NCBI GenBank assembly: GCA_029706075.1 | Contig: JAINUG010000055.1 | Span: forward strand, 3,505,885 to 3,569,884 | DNA from: Aldrovandia affinis | Taxonomy: Eukaryota > Chordata > Actinopteri > Notacanthiformes > Halosauridae | Reading direction: 5' to 3' | DNA: 64,000 nucleotides | In this document: positions 44,807 through 54,865 of the stretch, piece after piece | How the letters are laid out: every line of letters starts with the position of its first letter | Numbering within the stretch: the first letter of the stretch is position 1 | Notes under the pieces: model-generated | Told to the model about the DNA's origin: nothing | The model's input: the letters and a program-made list of their open reading frames with translations, nothing else | Database searches by the model: none | Position numbers and translations under genes: made by a program

Positions 44807-45235
44807 GGTGTCTGCATTGAGTGAGACAAGGATATTTTGCATTCAAGCAACTTCTTCATCTGTTTTGATTACGTTTTTTGGTGTCTGCGTCGAGGGAGAG
44901 TTGGCCATTTAGCATTTTGATCATGTTTTTGGTGTCTGCGTCGAGCGAGAGGTGGACATTTTGCATTCCAGTAACTTCTTCATCTGTTTTGGTCATGTTT
45001 TATTGGTGTCTGCGTCGAGTGAGAGACGGACATTTTGCATTTTGATCATGTTTTTGGTGTCCGCGTTGAGCGAGAAACAGACATTTTGCATTCAAGCAAC
45101 TTCTTCATCTGTTTTGATCATGTTTTTTGGTGTCTGCATTGAGCAAGAGACAGACATTTTGCATTTTTATCATGTTTTTGGTGTCTGCATCGAGGGAGAG
45201 ACGGGCATTTTGTATTCAGTAAACTCTGCATCTGT
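44807..45235. repeat. Higher-order tandem repeat, 124-bp unit (73 + 51)
   Basis: The motif GGTGTCTGCGTCGAG and variants start at 44807, 44880, 44931, 45005, 45056, 45129 and 45180. Spacing alternates 73, 51, 74, 51, 73, 51. Long subunits contain GCAACTTCTTCATCTGTTTT; short ones lack it. The array therefore grew as a 124-bp dimer, about 3.5 copies. The plus-strand frame across it (44952-45251) is a by-product. Confidence 0.93.
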
Positions 45236-45514
45236 TGGGACCGTGAAATAGGACTGCACCTAATTGTCATTTCTTTCACTTCCATGTCCAGCCAGTATTA
45301 GGAGCGATGTCTAGCCAGAACCTTCAGACTAGACCACCTGCAGGTTGCCTGATTTCCTCTGTAGTGTGAGACCAGTGTGGCAGGTGTGGAGATCACGCTT
45401 TTATCCTTAGTTCCCAGCCTTCGGGAACTATTTCAGTACTGACAAGTATATGTCTTTGCCTTGAACACTTCATCAGCATGTGGCTCCTATTTTTATAGTT
45501 AAAATGTCAAGTTT

Positions 45515-45850
45515 TGCAGCCACGGTTTGAAACCCAACTGCACCAGTCTGGCCCTGGTTGGGAGCCCCGATCGGGGGTGGTGATTGGCTGTCCGCCCCAG
45601 GGGGAGGGGAGAGGGTGAGCTGGCACGAGCTCGCCGAGAAGTGCGAAGGGTGTCTATTGAAAGTAGGTGGGCGAGTTCCGTCTCGGAGGAGGCAGATCAT
45701 CGCCTGGCCTCGGGGAATTCGCTTGCCCCGTAGTGACGGGTGGCGGTTTCGTGGGGGAGGGCGAATCAAAAGAAATAGAGAACATAATTGGCTACCAGAT
45801 TGGGAGAAAACGGGAAAAAAGTCTGAAACTAAATTATTTAAAAAAAATTA
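45515..45850 (+). repeat. SINE family C copy, partly 5' truncated
   Basis: It keeps GCCACGGTTTGAAACCCAAC (B-box region), GGTTGGGAGCCCCGATCGGG, GGTGATTGGCTGTCCGCCCC, and the tail TACCAGATTGGGAGAAAACG GG with A-rich end. The tRNA-like A-box is not seen. No target duplication found. Confidence 0.8.
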
Positions 45851-46465
45851 AGTTCAGTTTGTTCATAAATCTTGAAGCCAGGGGACACTGTACCTACATA
45901 CGTATGTTCTTGTGTTTCCATACAGTAGACAATGCATGCATTTTAATGCTTGTGACAACCTCAGAGTTTATGTAATTTTTCTGTGCCTCTGTGTCTCTGT
46001 TAAAATTTTCACTGCCCCAATTCATTGATTTATTTACATACTTGTCCTGTTTTAATGTAGTCTGATATTATCATCCTTAATCACATGGACGCGTATGTGT
46101 CTTTTTGGCAGTGGAAACGCTGTGATCTCCTTCACCTTTCTCTTGTGCTGTTTTGGTTTTTGGTTTTGATATGGAATTGTCTGCCAAGTCTGCTGTTAAC
46201 GTCCACATCTCCAAGCAAATCAAAGTTAACTTGAAATATAGCAGACACGTTTACATCACTGCCTTTGATACAGTCCAACGAAGATAAAAAATGACAGTAG
46301 AATAATCAAACGCACAAACCTGTTTTACATCGCAGAAGATGCTTTGGAGAGCTGGTAAAGTTGACCCTGACTTGCTTGTTACTCTACACACTCGAGAAAC
46401 ACAAAACAGGCTCAAAATAAAATAAAAGTCTAAGTGTTAAAAAAAAAAATTCTGCAACCCAGAGA
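45851..46465. other. Unassigned
   Basis: No gene or repeat recognised, apart from an A run near 46440. Confidence 0.3.
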
Positions 46466-46534
46466 GTTGAGTGTATACTGCAGAGAGGTGAATGAGTGAG
46501 TGAGTGTGCACTCCAGAGAGGTGAGTGAGTGAGT
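46466..46534. repeat. GTGAGTGTGCACTCCAGAGAG minisatellite, left part
   Basis: Units of about 28-33 bp with GTGTGCACTCCAGAGAGGTG. The array is interrupted at about 46535 and resumes at 47620. The left part has two units. Confidence 0.8.
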
Positions 46535-46599
46535 GGGTGGGCCTCACCCAAGAGACCACACAACTCCTGGTCCAGGCCCTGGTGATCTCACATCAGGAC

Positions 46600-47035
46600 A
46601 ACTGCAATACCAGCCTGTGCCATCAAGCCACTGCAACTAGTCCAGAATGCTGCCACACGTCTGGTGTTCAATCAACCTAAGTTCACCCATGTCACCCCTC
46701 TACTCTCCTCTCTGCACTGGCTCCCCATCACAGCACGCATCAGATTCAAATCACTGGTGCTTGCTTTTCAAGTGGTTAGAGGAACTGCTCCCGCTTACCT
46801 CCAGACACTCATCACACCCTACACCCCGGCCAGACCCCTCCGCTCCGCCTCCTCTGGCAAACTGACTGACCCATCCCTCCGGGCGCCCGGCAGCCGCTCC
46901 TCGCGGTCTCGCCTCTTCTCTGTCCTGACCCCTCAGTGGTGGAACGACCTTCCGCAATCGGTCAGGACCGTGGAATCACTTCGATCTTCCGCAAGAGACC
47001 CAAAACCCACCTTTTCAGACTCCACTACCACTGAA
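46600..47035 (+). pseudogene. L2 LINE C-terminal domain
   Basis: The plus-strand frame reads LVQNAATRLVFNQPKFTHVT, PLLSSLHWLPITARIRFKSL, APAYLQTLITPYTPARPLRS and LFSVLTPQWWNDLPQSVRTV, the conserved end of L2 reverse transcriptase proteins (WNDLP motif). The catalytic region is missing. The upstream part, about 46560-46640, has a frameshift (SHQDNCNTSL in place of the family's DYCNSLL). Confidence 0.92.
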
Positions 47036-47051
47036 TTCTGTTCATCTAGCC

Positions 47052-47341
47052 CAGGGGTGTCCAAACTACGGCCCGCGGGCCAACTGCGGCCCGCGGTCCA
47101 TTTTTAATTGGCCCGCGGCCGCATTCCAATATAAGGAATATGGCCCGCGCATGAAACTTGCACTTGACTGAGTTGTAATTCTTAGTTTCACCACTAGTGG
47201 AGCCACCCGTATTCATTGAAAACTCCGCGAAATAAACGAACTGCTCTCAGGTTTTTTCGCGTAGCACCCCCCAATAGTGGCCCAGCCTTTCGTATATTTT
47301 TCTGTATTTGGCCCTCAGTGGAAAAAGTTTGGACACCCCTG
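47052..47341. mobile_element. hAT-type MITE with 8-bp duplication
   Basis: The ends CAGGGGTGTCCAAACTACGG and (complement of) GTTTGGACACCCCTG are inverted repeats. ATCTAGCC flanks it at 47044-47051 and 47342-47349, a perfect 8-bp hAT target duplication. The interior is GGCCCGCGG-rich. At 290 bp it is non-coding. It lies in the L2 3' untranslated region. Confidence 0.95.
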
Positions 47342-47619
47342 ATCTAGCCAATTGTCATCAGCAATGCCTACTTGTTCAATACTTTTTGTATATGTATCCC
47401 TGCTTGCTCCTCATTTAAAAAGAAAAAAAGAAATTACTAACCTTTTCCTTCCCAGTGTTACAGGTATAGTATGCAGCTGCCTGCAACGATGTCTGTCGCT
47501 GTATTACTGCACTGATCTCTTGCGTGAACTATGATTGTTCCTACCATGTATTAATGCACATCTTGCTCTGGATAAGAGCGTCTGCTAAATGCTTAAAATG
47601 TAAAATGTAAATGTAAAAA

Positions 47620-47673
47620 TGAGTGAGTGTGCACTCCAGCGAGGTGGTCGAGTGAGTGTGCACTCCAGAGAGG
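47620..47673. repeat. GTGAGTGTGCACTCCAGAGAG minisatellite, right part
   Basis: Two units of GAGTGAGTGTGCACTCCAGNG continue the array beyond the L2 insertion, 28 bp apart. Confidence 0.8.
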
Positions 47674-47773
47674 TATGTCCTTGCATGCCATATAACCTCA
47701 CTCAGAACCCTGAATGCAAGAAAAGTATTTTCTATATATCTATATATTTTTGCCTTCATATAAAGTATAAACC

Positions 47774-47850
47774 ATTTACATGTACATTTTAGGCATTTAG
47801 CAGATTCTCTTATCCAGAACGACTTACAATGAGTGCATTTAAACATAGCA
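47774..47850 (-). repeat. L2-tail-containing repeat, minus strand
   Basis: Minus strand: TTGTAAGTCGTTCTGGATAA GAGAATCTGCTAAATGCC followed by TAAAATGTACATGT. This is the L2/SINE 3' tail. Whether a LINE or SINE body follows to the right (up to about 48240) is unclear. Confidence 0.7.
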
Positions 47851-48283
47851 AGAACAATCACAGCTAGCGAAATAGCTCAGTAAAGTAACTATAAAACAGA
47901 CATCACCTTAGACAGCTGCACACCGTATCTACAACACAGGGATGAAAACTCTGGATGATCAAATTCACAGGCACAGGGAGAGAGAGCATTCATGGTGAAT
48001 GTTAAAACCAAATAGCAGCTACAGCAACTTACAAACCAGGAATGTAAAACAATGAACAGACGCCACTAAACATTTCAGCTGTTGGATTTTAACTGAGACT
48101 AATTCAAACCCACATGAAACAGCAGTGCTTTTGAGGTGTTGTGTTGAACCGTTCACTACGTAATGCTCTTCTGCTAGTCTCTTCTCGTAATGCAAGAAAA
48201 TGTTGCATACAGCTGATGCAAAACATGATGTAGCCAGATGGAGAAGAAATTACATAGTGCTATCTCTACACAGCAGTATTGTT
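47851..48283. other. Unassigned
   Basis: No gene recognised; it may be a diverged LINE body. Confidence 0.3.
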
Positions 48284-48545
48284 CAGGTAACTGCCAAAAT
48301 AAAGGCAACACTTAAATGTAAATGAGGGATCATTCTATCCAGCTGGGACAATTTTTTACCGTTTGAGTGAGCCCCTCCCCCTTTCTCATGGGTGAATGGT
48401 GTTGTATCCCTCCAATAGAGTTCCAGACACTTGTAGAATCAATGTCGAGGCATTGAAGCTGTTCTGGCAGCTCTTGGTGGCCCAACACCCTTTTAAGACA
48501 CTTTCTGTTGTCTTTATGTTGTCTGTTGACTTTATGTTTGTTAAG
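48284..48545 (+). mobile_element. Tc1-like transposon remnant, CAGGTAACTGCC family
   Basis: The left terminus CAGGTAACTGCCAAAATAAA is followed after about 110 bases by a transposase C-terminus reading PPIEFQTLVESMSRH, ending in a stop, then a frame change (GGPTP region). The MITE copies in this window share this terminus, so this is a relic related to their likely source. The right terminus is missing, and TA does not flank the left end. Confidence 0.75.
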
Positions 48546-48552
48546 ACACTTG

Positions 48553-49847
48553 GGGCCCTATTTTCGTGCCGGCGGTAAGCAGCGTTATGCCCTAACGCTG
48601 GCGAATTGCCAGTTTCATCTGTCGCAAACGGAATATTTCCCGTCTCCGTCGAGTTTGCCAATTTTGTGGTGCGCAATGAAGGCGCCATAGGGGGTGCGAC
48701 AATGAAAACAGTCGGCGCTATGCAAGTTTGGTGTCAAATAATGAGTTTGCGCTAACGTCCAACTAGACCACCTCTTAACGCAAACACTGGCACTCTTTGG
48801 TGACTTTATTTATGCGCACATATGAACATAGGGTTATCTGAAATCACATGAGAATGTTTTGTGAATATTGTGAATTTCCCCCCACGTTGAGGGAAATCGT
48901 CCAATCCATTGGTAACTTGCAAACTGTAATCAATTAAGCTAAAAACGAATTACGATAAGCTAAAAGCTTGTGGTTATTCAATGCACGGACATGAAAGACT
49001 GAAGCCAGCAGGCCATTCATCGCTACTGTTCAGTAAGATACACCTGTTAAATAAATATATGTTTGTATGCACATTGTTTTTCTTATGTGAAAGGGTTTTA
49101 TTTTTTCCATTTGCACTACAGAAAATGGAGTACATAATTGGACGCCGAATACCCTGGGTTTGGTAGCCGGTGTTGGCCAGATGGCTATCAGTTCGGCTGT
49201 ACATGCAGTTTCTTCCAGTCTTGTCCAACATGCAAATTAGTTTATTACTTTTCCTACACCCGACAGCAAGCGGAGAACTAAACAGGATTTTTATACGCAA
49301 TGTGGATTCCCTGGGGTCTTGGGTGCCATTGACTGCACACGTGCAGTTGCGCGCACCATCTGATCACGCTATCATTTATGTGAATCGGAAGGGGGTCCAC
49401 TCCATTAATATCCAGGTGGTTTGTGATGCACACTCCAGGGTGACGCATGTAGGCCTACTGCATGATGAACATAAATGAAACAGGCCTAGTTGCAGTTGTG
49501 AGTTTGTTATTTATTGCTTTCCATTTAACAATTACATTAAATTAGAAGAAAAGAAACGTTGTTTTTTAAGTTGGAAAGCCTACAAATAAGGAAAAAAGAG
49601 ATGGTAAAATAAAACACTTTCTTTTAAGAATGTAGGTCTCAAAATATAAACTCAAATCATGAAAATAACAAATTAATTAACTTTTTCGCACCTTCCGTAC
49701 AAGCAAATCGCTTTCCTCTTTTGAGAAGCGCTCTTGGCGCAGCCGCGCAAAACTATCATCCATGTCAGGAAATGTCCAATTTGCTATAGCGTTAGCGGAC
49801 TGGTATTTAAAGGGATAGAAAATAGGTGTTCTCTTAACGCAAACGCA
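48553..49847 (+). mobile_element. PIF/Harbinger transposon, right end cut off
   Basis: The left end is GGGCCCTATTTTCGTGCC, like Harbinger termini I know from fish. The subterminal GCCCTAACGCTGGCGAATT reappears, inverted and diverged, near 49770-49800. A transposase remnant lies at 49140-49480. The right end is replaced at about 49848 by the 7SL-containing repeat. Length is about 1.3 kb as left. Confidence 0.82.
49140..49480 (+). pseudogene. PIF/Harbinger transposase remnant
   Basis: Two frames together read FITFPTPDSKRR, then DFYTQCGFPGVLGAIDCT (first catalytic aspartate), then RAPSDHAIIYVNRKGVHSIN and IQVVCDAHSRVTHVGLL (second aspartate). The style matches HARBI1-like proteins (YVNRKG..SIN). 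The frame breaks near 49340, as if two bases (CA) had been lost from an ACACAC run. The third catalytic residue is not found. Confidence 0.9.
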
Positions 49848-50143
49848 GAGAGAGGGAGGCGGACACTATTTCAGTGCGGCCTCTCTCTCCCTTTCCCAGA
49901 CACACACAGGAAGCACTCTACTCAGTCACTTTCGACAAACGCACCAAGAACTCAACATAAACTCCACACAGACTCCGCCTCCCAGAAGCTTGGATTACAG
50001 ACACGCGCCACCATGCCCGACAGAGTCACATCAAACATCAAACACTACACAATACTACACAATAATACACAATAATACACAATAATACACAACAATATGT
50101 GCACGCACACTCACACAAATGAATGACCAGACAAAGACTAACC
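49848..50143 (-). mobile_element. Composite repeat family A, copy 3 (7SL-like module only)
   Basis: Minus strand aligns with 5213-5450 of copy 1: GTTAGTCTTTGTCTGGTCAT, the 7SL-like block, TTCGACAAACGCACC (complement), GGGAAAG and the GTGTCCGCCTC block. A microsatellite-like AATACTACACAATAATACAC run (50048-50095) has expanded. Only this module is present, so it behaves as an independent unit. It ends abruptly in the Harbinger element. Confidence 0.82.
49973..50021 (-). ncRNA. 7SL (SRP) RNA 5'-end-like sequence, second copy
   Basis: Its reverse complement is identical over 49 nt to 5297-5345, within an identical block of 75 nt (49963-50037). Flanks differ by substitutions and indels. It holds GGTGGCGCGTG and CTGTAATCC as in the first copy. 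A derivative, not an SRP RNA gene. Confidence 0.6.
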
Positions 50144-50929
50144 GGAATGAAATGCAGAACTGCGGAAAGTGCCACAATGACACAAGCGGCAGAGTAGTGA
50201 GGTAAATTGTGTATAAAATAATTAAATGTGTTCATTTAATTTCAAGCTTATTTCATTCTTTGTTTAACGACTCCCCCGTGAGAAAGGGAACTGATGAAAT
50301 AGGAATGTTGTGAAAAGTGTCAAAGTCAAATCAAGGTGGAAGTGCCTCTTTATTTATTTCACGACGCATTCATTTCAGGTTTGTTTATTTGATTTCATTT
50401 CCTTTCATTTCATTTCACCATTTTTCAGTCTCGCTTTTAAGTGGCTCGATTGCCAGTGTTACGGCTGTGCAGAGTAACTTTTTCAATGCGGTTAAATGAA
50501 TAAGAAATATACCATAAAAGCCACCTCAATTCTGGGGGCTAAGTGAGCTAAGGGATTCCCCCCTCTCCTCTCTCTTATCACCGGGTTGCTAATCAACTTA
50601 ACGGGCAGCCGTAACAAAGCGGGGGCTTACACTCACAGTCACTGTGAAGAAGGGGAGGGGAGCACGCATGCACACACACACGTTACCCGAGTTTTAACAG
50701 TGGCCTGTTGGCCCGCTCGCACTGGCTCCTCCCAGCAGGTGCTTGGCCCTGGTGTCTCCTGCGCCGCGCTCGTTTATAATTCAGTCTGAGGGCTGATTGA
50801 TGGCAGGTGTGTGACAGGTAATGTCTCCAGTGCCAGGCGGGGGAGGCAGTGGGCAGGTCCACAGTCAAGCCTTCAGCACGTAGCGCCCATCAATCACTGC
50901 CTGCATTGTCATGCCACTGTAGGAATGTG
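50144..50929. other. Unassigned
   Basis: No gene recognised. It contains T-rich ATTTC repeats around 50380-50430 and a CA tract near 50670. Confidence 0.3.
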
Positions 50930-51102
50930 CAGGTAACTGCCAAAATAAAAGCAACCCAGGGGGGCACTCAAATGGCCCTGGCCCAGGCTAGGAGGGTCCC
51001 AGCCAGGAGATGAGGAGCTCGTTGGAAAAGGGAGGGTCGTGGTACTGCACCAATTTAAAGGATCCCACATTAACTTAAGTGTTGCCTTTATTTAGGCACT
51101 TA

Positions 51103-51104
<2 letters not shown>
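50930..51104. mobile_element. Tc1/mariner-type MITE, CAGGTAACTGCC family, inverted copy
   Basis: The ends CAGGTAACTGCCAAAATAAA and GTTGCCTTTATTTAGGCACT plus TACCTA are inverted. The interior, read on the minus strand, matches 29324-29543 and 61277-61497. The right end adjoins TA microsatellite DNA. The left flank is TG, so a TA duplication cannot be shown. Confidence 0.82.

Positions 51105-51144
<40 letters not shown>
51105..51144. repeat. TA microsatellite
   Basis: A nearly perfect TA run directly beside the MITE's right end; TA is the MITE's target. Confidence 0.95.
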
Positions 51145-51151
<7 letters not shown>

Positions 51152-52928
51152 TCAAATTGATTTATTTATTCATTTTTTACTCAATAACATGCAATTTAAA
51201 ATCCTGACAATAATGTCCTCTTCTCATGCAAATCCTGATCCTGACATAATTGTTGCGAAATACGGAATTGAAAAGCCATTTGTTTCATCGTGTCACGAGG
51301 GGGGCCACGGGGGTTCATGGGTTTCATTGTTGTTGACAGGCACCGTAATACATCTGTTTATCATTCTCAGTCATTCTCATGCACATGTAAGATACGGTTC
51401 TCTTGTTCGGTCCTTCCTGTGTGCCTGTGAAACCGCCTCGCTGGTTCCACAGTAGCATGGACAATTGGGGGGAACAATCTTCAGGTCAGTGCAAAACAAT
51501 GGATTTGCCTCAGCTAGTAAATTTGCTGCTCTCCGTACTGCGTACAGATATATGCAGCCGGAATGGTGCAGGCAATCTGGAGAGTGGAAAAACAATATGG
51601 TGTCCAAGGTGATGCAGTGTTACGCTTACATACCGTTCTCTAACAATCTCATTTAGCCAGCTTCTTCTGTCAAGGTCAGACTCGTTGTTTTGTCTGCAAA
51701 CAATCAGGACACAAATAGCTCACAGGGCGCCGGGTGTAAGTAAAGCACGGGGGGAGAGATACAACGCCTTCTTCTGGGAACATTTTCACTCATTCTACAG
51801 AAAATTAAATGCGGGGGGGGGGAGAACTTCTCAAGGTCGTTGTCAATCCGTTCCAGTCTCACAAACCTGCCACAAACAATCTTTTCTGATGGCCGAGACA
51901 AGTGAGAAAGATGCCCCCTTTGGTCTGATTGACGACACAGTGTCATTCTCAAAGGGGCAATAAAGACAGTTGTGTGATCGGAAAACTTTTATGTTTTCAT
52001 GCACTATTTAGTGACCTTTTGTAGGCGGCAAAATTCTGTGTTCTTATGAGCAGAATTATAGAAGGATTTTTGGGTACATTCTGTGCTTCATGACATCAAG
52101 GTATCTTTTAAATGACTGCTGTTTGTTGGTTTGGTTAAATAGACCAGCCCTGAGGACTTGAGCTAGCATGGGAGATTCTCTCAAGAAGCTGCTTGGGGCT
52201 TGCTTTCTGAATACTTAATATACTCTCACAAACAATATCATAGGATTGTTAGCTACGGCAGTAAAAAAGTTTTGACTTCTAATGGTGTATTAACATATTT
52301 TATTAACCTCTCTTTTGTGTACAAGGTAGCACAGTAAAAATATTTTCAATGTAAAAAAAAAGCTAAAGATAAAATTGCTCAGAAATACATTCCATGCAGT
52401 CTCCATAGATCTGAAAATCCACACTCACTTAAATCAATCTGCCCGCCAAATTGTGGTTAAAAAATGATGCGACAAACACTTTGACCCACGTTTCACAGAA
52501 ACTGTTGTATTTTGGTCTCGACATCTCAAGGGAATGCATCCTAAAGAAGTAGGTTGAGATTCCACATGGTCTGGAAATGCTCAAGTTTGTAAAAATAGTT
52601 TACCTGTGACACTTGCAGCGGGTCCGGGAGTATTTTAACCACCCGGGGAGAAACGTTGCGGCGGTTTACTGAAATGTTTGGCCCTTCCTCTTTCATTTGA
52701 CAATAGGACGAAAACCCTGTGCCTTTCAAAGAGCACCGATGTCATCTCATAAAGGTAAAATGTGTCTAATCTCGTTTCGGAATAGAGCTGTTGACTTGCT
52801 GGTAATTTGATTTCTCCTTTTTTGCTCGGTGCCTAGAGGAGGCTACCACAGGAAATGCGTGTTTGGTTTTTATCTGAACGTGTAACCGTTGGACACTATC
52901 TGAATTCACATTTTTGTAAGTCTTAAGT
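51145..52928. other. Unassigned
   Basis: No gene or repeat recognised in 1.8 kb. A G run occurs at 51813-51822. Confidence 0.3.
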
Positions 52929-53045
52929 CAGGGGTGTCAAACTCATTCCATCGAGGGCCAGGTGTTTGCAGGATTTTGTTGCAACTGCACCCTGTGATGT
53001 CAATAATTGGCTCACTTCTTCAGCCAATTGAACTTTGGTTCTCAG
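52929..53045. mobile_element. hAT-type MITE, left end only
   Basis: CAGGGGTGTCAAACTCATTC CATCGAGGGCC is a common hAT-like MITE terminus in vertebrates as I remember it. The right terminus is not present in the next 300 bases. Truncated copy. Confidence 0.6.
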
Positions 53046-53879
53046 TCCCTGCCGGTGGTTGTCTTGCTTTGCAGTATGTCCGTGTGCACGTATATGTTTC
53101 CACTCAGTGACATTTCACACAGGAAAGCTCTTTGACAGCGTCTCAGTGACAGATTTCCCTAACCTTCCCAGAGGGGTAGAACTCACAACAGGGTGATTCA
53201 CAAATTGTTTTAGACACAAACATTACTGGACTCCATTACCTGTACAATTGTATTTGTATTTGCAGCTGTTCCAGCTTCCAGTTGATATCTGCATAATTTT
53301 ACCACAATCATTACTACAGTGATGATGGTGATGATGATGATGATGATGATGATTATTACTAATCATTATTATAATAATAACAATAATAATAATGATCATA
53401 TTTATAAACTTTTTTGTGTTTTTTTGGGGGGTGGGCAGTGATATTATTATATCTGGCCTACTGGCCAAAATACATTTTTCCTAAATATTACACTGATGAT
53501 ATGGAAGTGAAGAGCCACTCTGGGAGCTAATTTCCTGTATTTCTGTCACTTCTAACAGGCAACATAAGCAGATTCTATTAATAATTAGCCAGATTTTCAG
53601 ATTCCAGACCATAAAATACCTCTTTTTACCCTATTAATATTTTCACCAAAACCTTTCTGCATGATGCATGTTAGATGGAGTTTACACCCCACGGTTTAAA
53701 AATATTGTGTTATATTACAAACAGTGTCAGCACCAAAAATGAAGTTGCCTGCACTGCACACATTAGTGGAAGATCAATATAAGACAACAGGGTCCAATTA
53801 ATATCCGACAACGTGTACAAACAGTCAGCTATAGCCTTTACCCTGTAGCCCTATAACCTAACATGATGCTAATTATAAA
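53046..53879. other. Unassigned; GATG/AAT microsatellite at 53319-53395
   Basis: A TGA repeat (53319-53352) passes into ATAAT repeats (53365-53395). The remainder is AT-rich and unassigned. Confidence 0.35.
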
Positions 53880-53884
53880 ATTAT

Positions 53885-54630
53885 ACCACAGCGATGGGGC
53901 TTATAAGCAACAGCAATGAGAGTGCCTACATGAGTGAGGTGGATGACCTAGCTGTATGGTGTCAGAAAAACAATCTCACTCTCAATATCAAGGAAATCAC
54001 TGTTGACTTCAGGGGGAGCCGAGGCCACCACTCCCCTACTCTCATTGATGGGTCATCTATGGACGCTGTTAGTTTTAGGTTTCTTGGTGTTCAAATCGCA
54101 GACAACCTCACGTGGTGCCTTGACAGTAGCTGCATCATAAAGGAAGCACAACAAAGACCGTCCTTTCTTTTTCTTTTTTTCAGATTTTGTTTCAGATTTT
54201 TCTCCAGCGTGGCCAGCGTCAAACGTTGTAACCGCTAGACCACCCGGGAGGCCCGAGACCATCCTTTCTGAGGCCCCTCGGGAACTTTGGCATGGACGAA
54301 ACATCTCTCGTCAACTTCTCCCGCTGTGTCATCAAGAGCATCCTGTCTGGGCGCATCGCAGTGCGGCGTGGTAACCTCGCCGCTCAGGACCACCAATCCT
54401 TGCAGAGTGTCGTGAGGGCGGCTGGGAAGATCACCTGGTGCAGAGCTTCCGTCCCCAGACGGCATCTACGACGCCCGCTGTCATGGGAAAGGCTCAGGGC
54501 ATCGCCAAGGGCCCTAAGCACCCAACTTGTAGACTGTTCTGCCTCCTATCGTCTGGCAAACGGTATCGGGGCATCGAAGCTCACTCTTCCCACCTCAGAG
54601 ATGGTTTCTTTCCTCGGGCTGTACGCATGC
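53885..54630 (+). pseudogene. LINE reverse transcriptase C-terminal region
   Basis: Before the SINE insert the frame reads MGLISNSNESAYMSEVDDLA, VWCQKNNLTLNIKE, VDFRGSR and RFLGVQIADNLTW. After it, frames read VIKSILSGRIAVRRGN, LQSVVRAAGKITW and, in another frame, SGKRYRGIEAHSSHLRDGFF PRAVRMLN. This is the thumb and connection region that follows the catalytic DD. Frame changes at about 54440 and elsewhere. Non-functional. Confidence 0.85.
54169..54255 (-). repeat. 87-bp SINE C derivative with target duplication
   Basis: Minus strand: head GGCCTCCCGGGTGGTCTAGC GGTTACAACG, then GACGCTGGCCACG, then directly the A-rich tail with AATCTGAAAC. The whole SINE body is missing. Flanks AGACCGTCCTTTCT (54155-54168) and AGACCATCCTTTCT (54256-54269) form a 14-bp duplication with one difference. 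So the shortened RNA itself was retroposed into the LINE. Confidence 0.9.
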
Positions 54631-54865
54631 TGAACAGCAAAACCGTTGAAATGACAGTGCTCAATGCACTCACACTCACGCACTCACACTTGCATACTGC
54701 ACTGCACTTACTGTGTGTGTGTGTGTATATTTTTTTTGTGTGTGTGTTCCTGTGTCTTGTGTACAGTGATGTTTTGTCGTCCATGTAAGGGTATGCTTGT
54801 GAACAAGAATCCCATTGTATTTTTCTTAATGTACAAGACAAATACAGTGAACTTGAACTTGCTTT

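Larger units (their letters stand above)
46535..47619 (+). mobile_element. L2-clade LINE 3' end, inserted in a minisatellite
   Basis: A 5'-truncated L2 element keeps the C-terminal coding region and a 3' untranslated region ending CTCTGGATAAGAGCGTCTGC TAAATG and ATGTAAAATGTAAATG. TGAGTGAG flanks both ends within the minisatellite, consistent with a target duplication but not provable in repeated DNA. A hAT-type MITE lies inside (47052-47341). Coding is broken. Confidence 0.88.
53880..54865 (+). mobile_element. LINE 3' fragment (Rex1/CR1-related style)
   Basis: The C-terminal part of a LINE reverse transcriptase lacks the catalytic domain and has a 3' untranslated part ending TGAACTTGAACTTG. 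The protein style is that of fish Rex1/CR1-related elements, but clade placement is provisional. An 87-bp SINE derivative interrupts it at 54169-54255. Confidence 0.82.
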
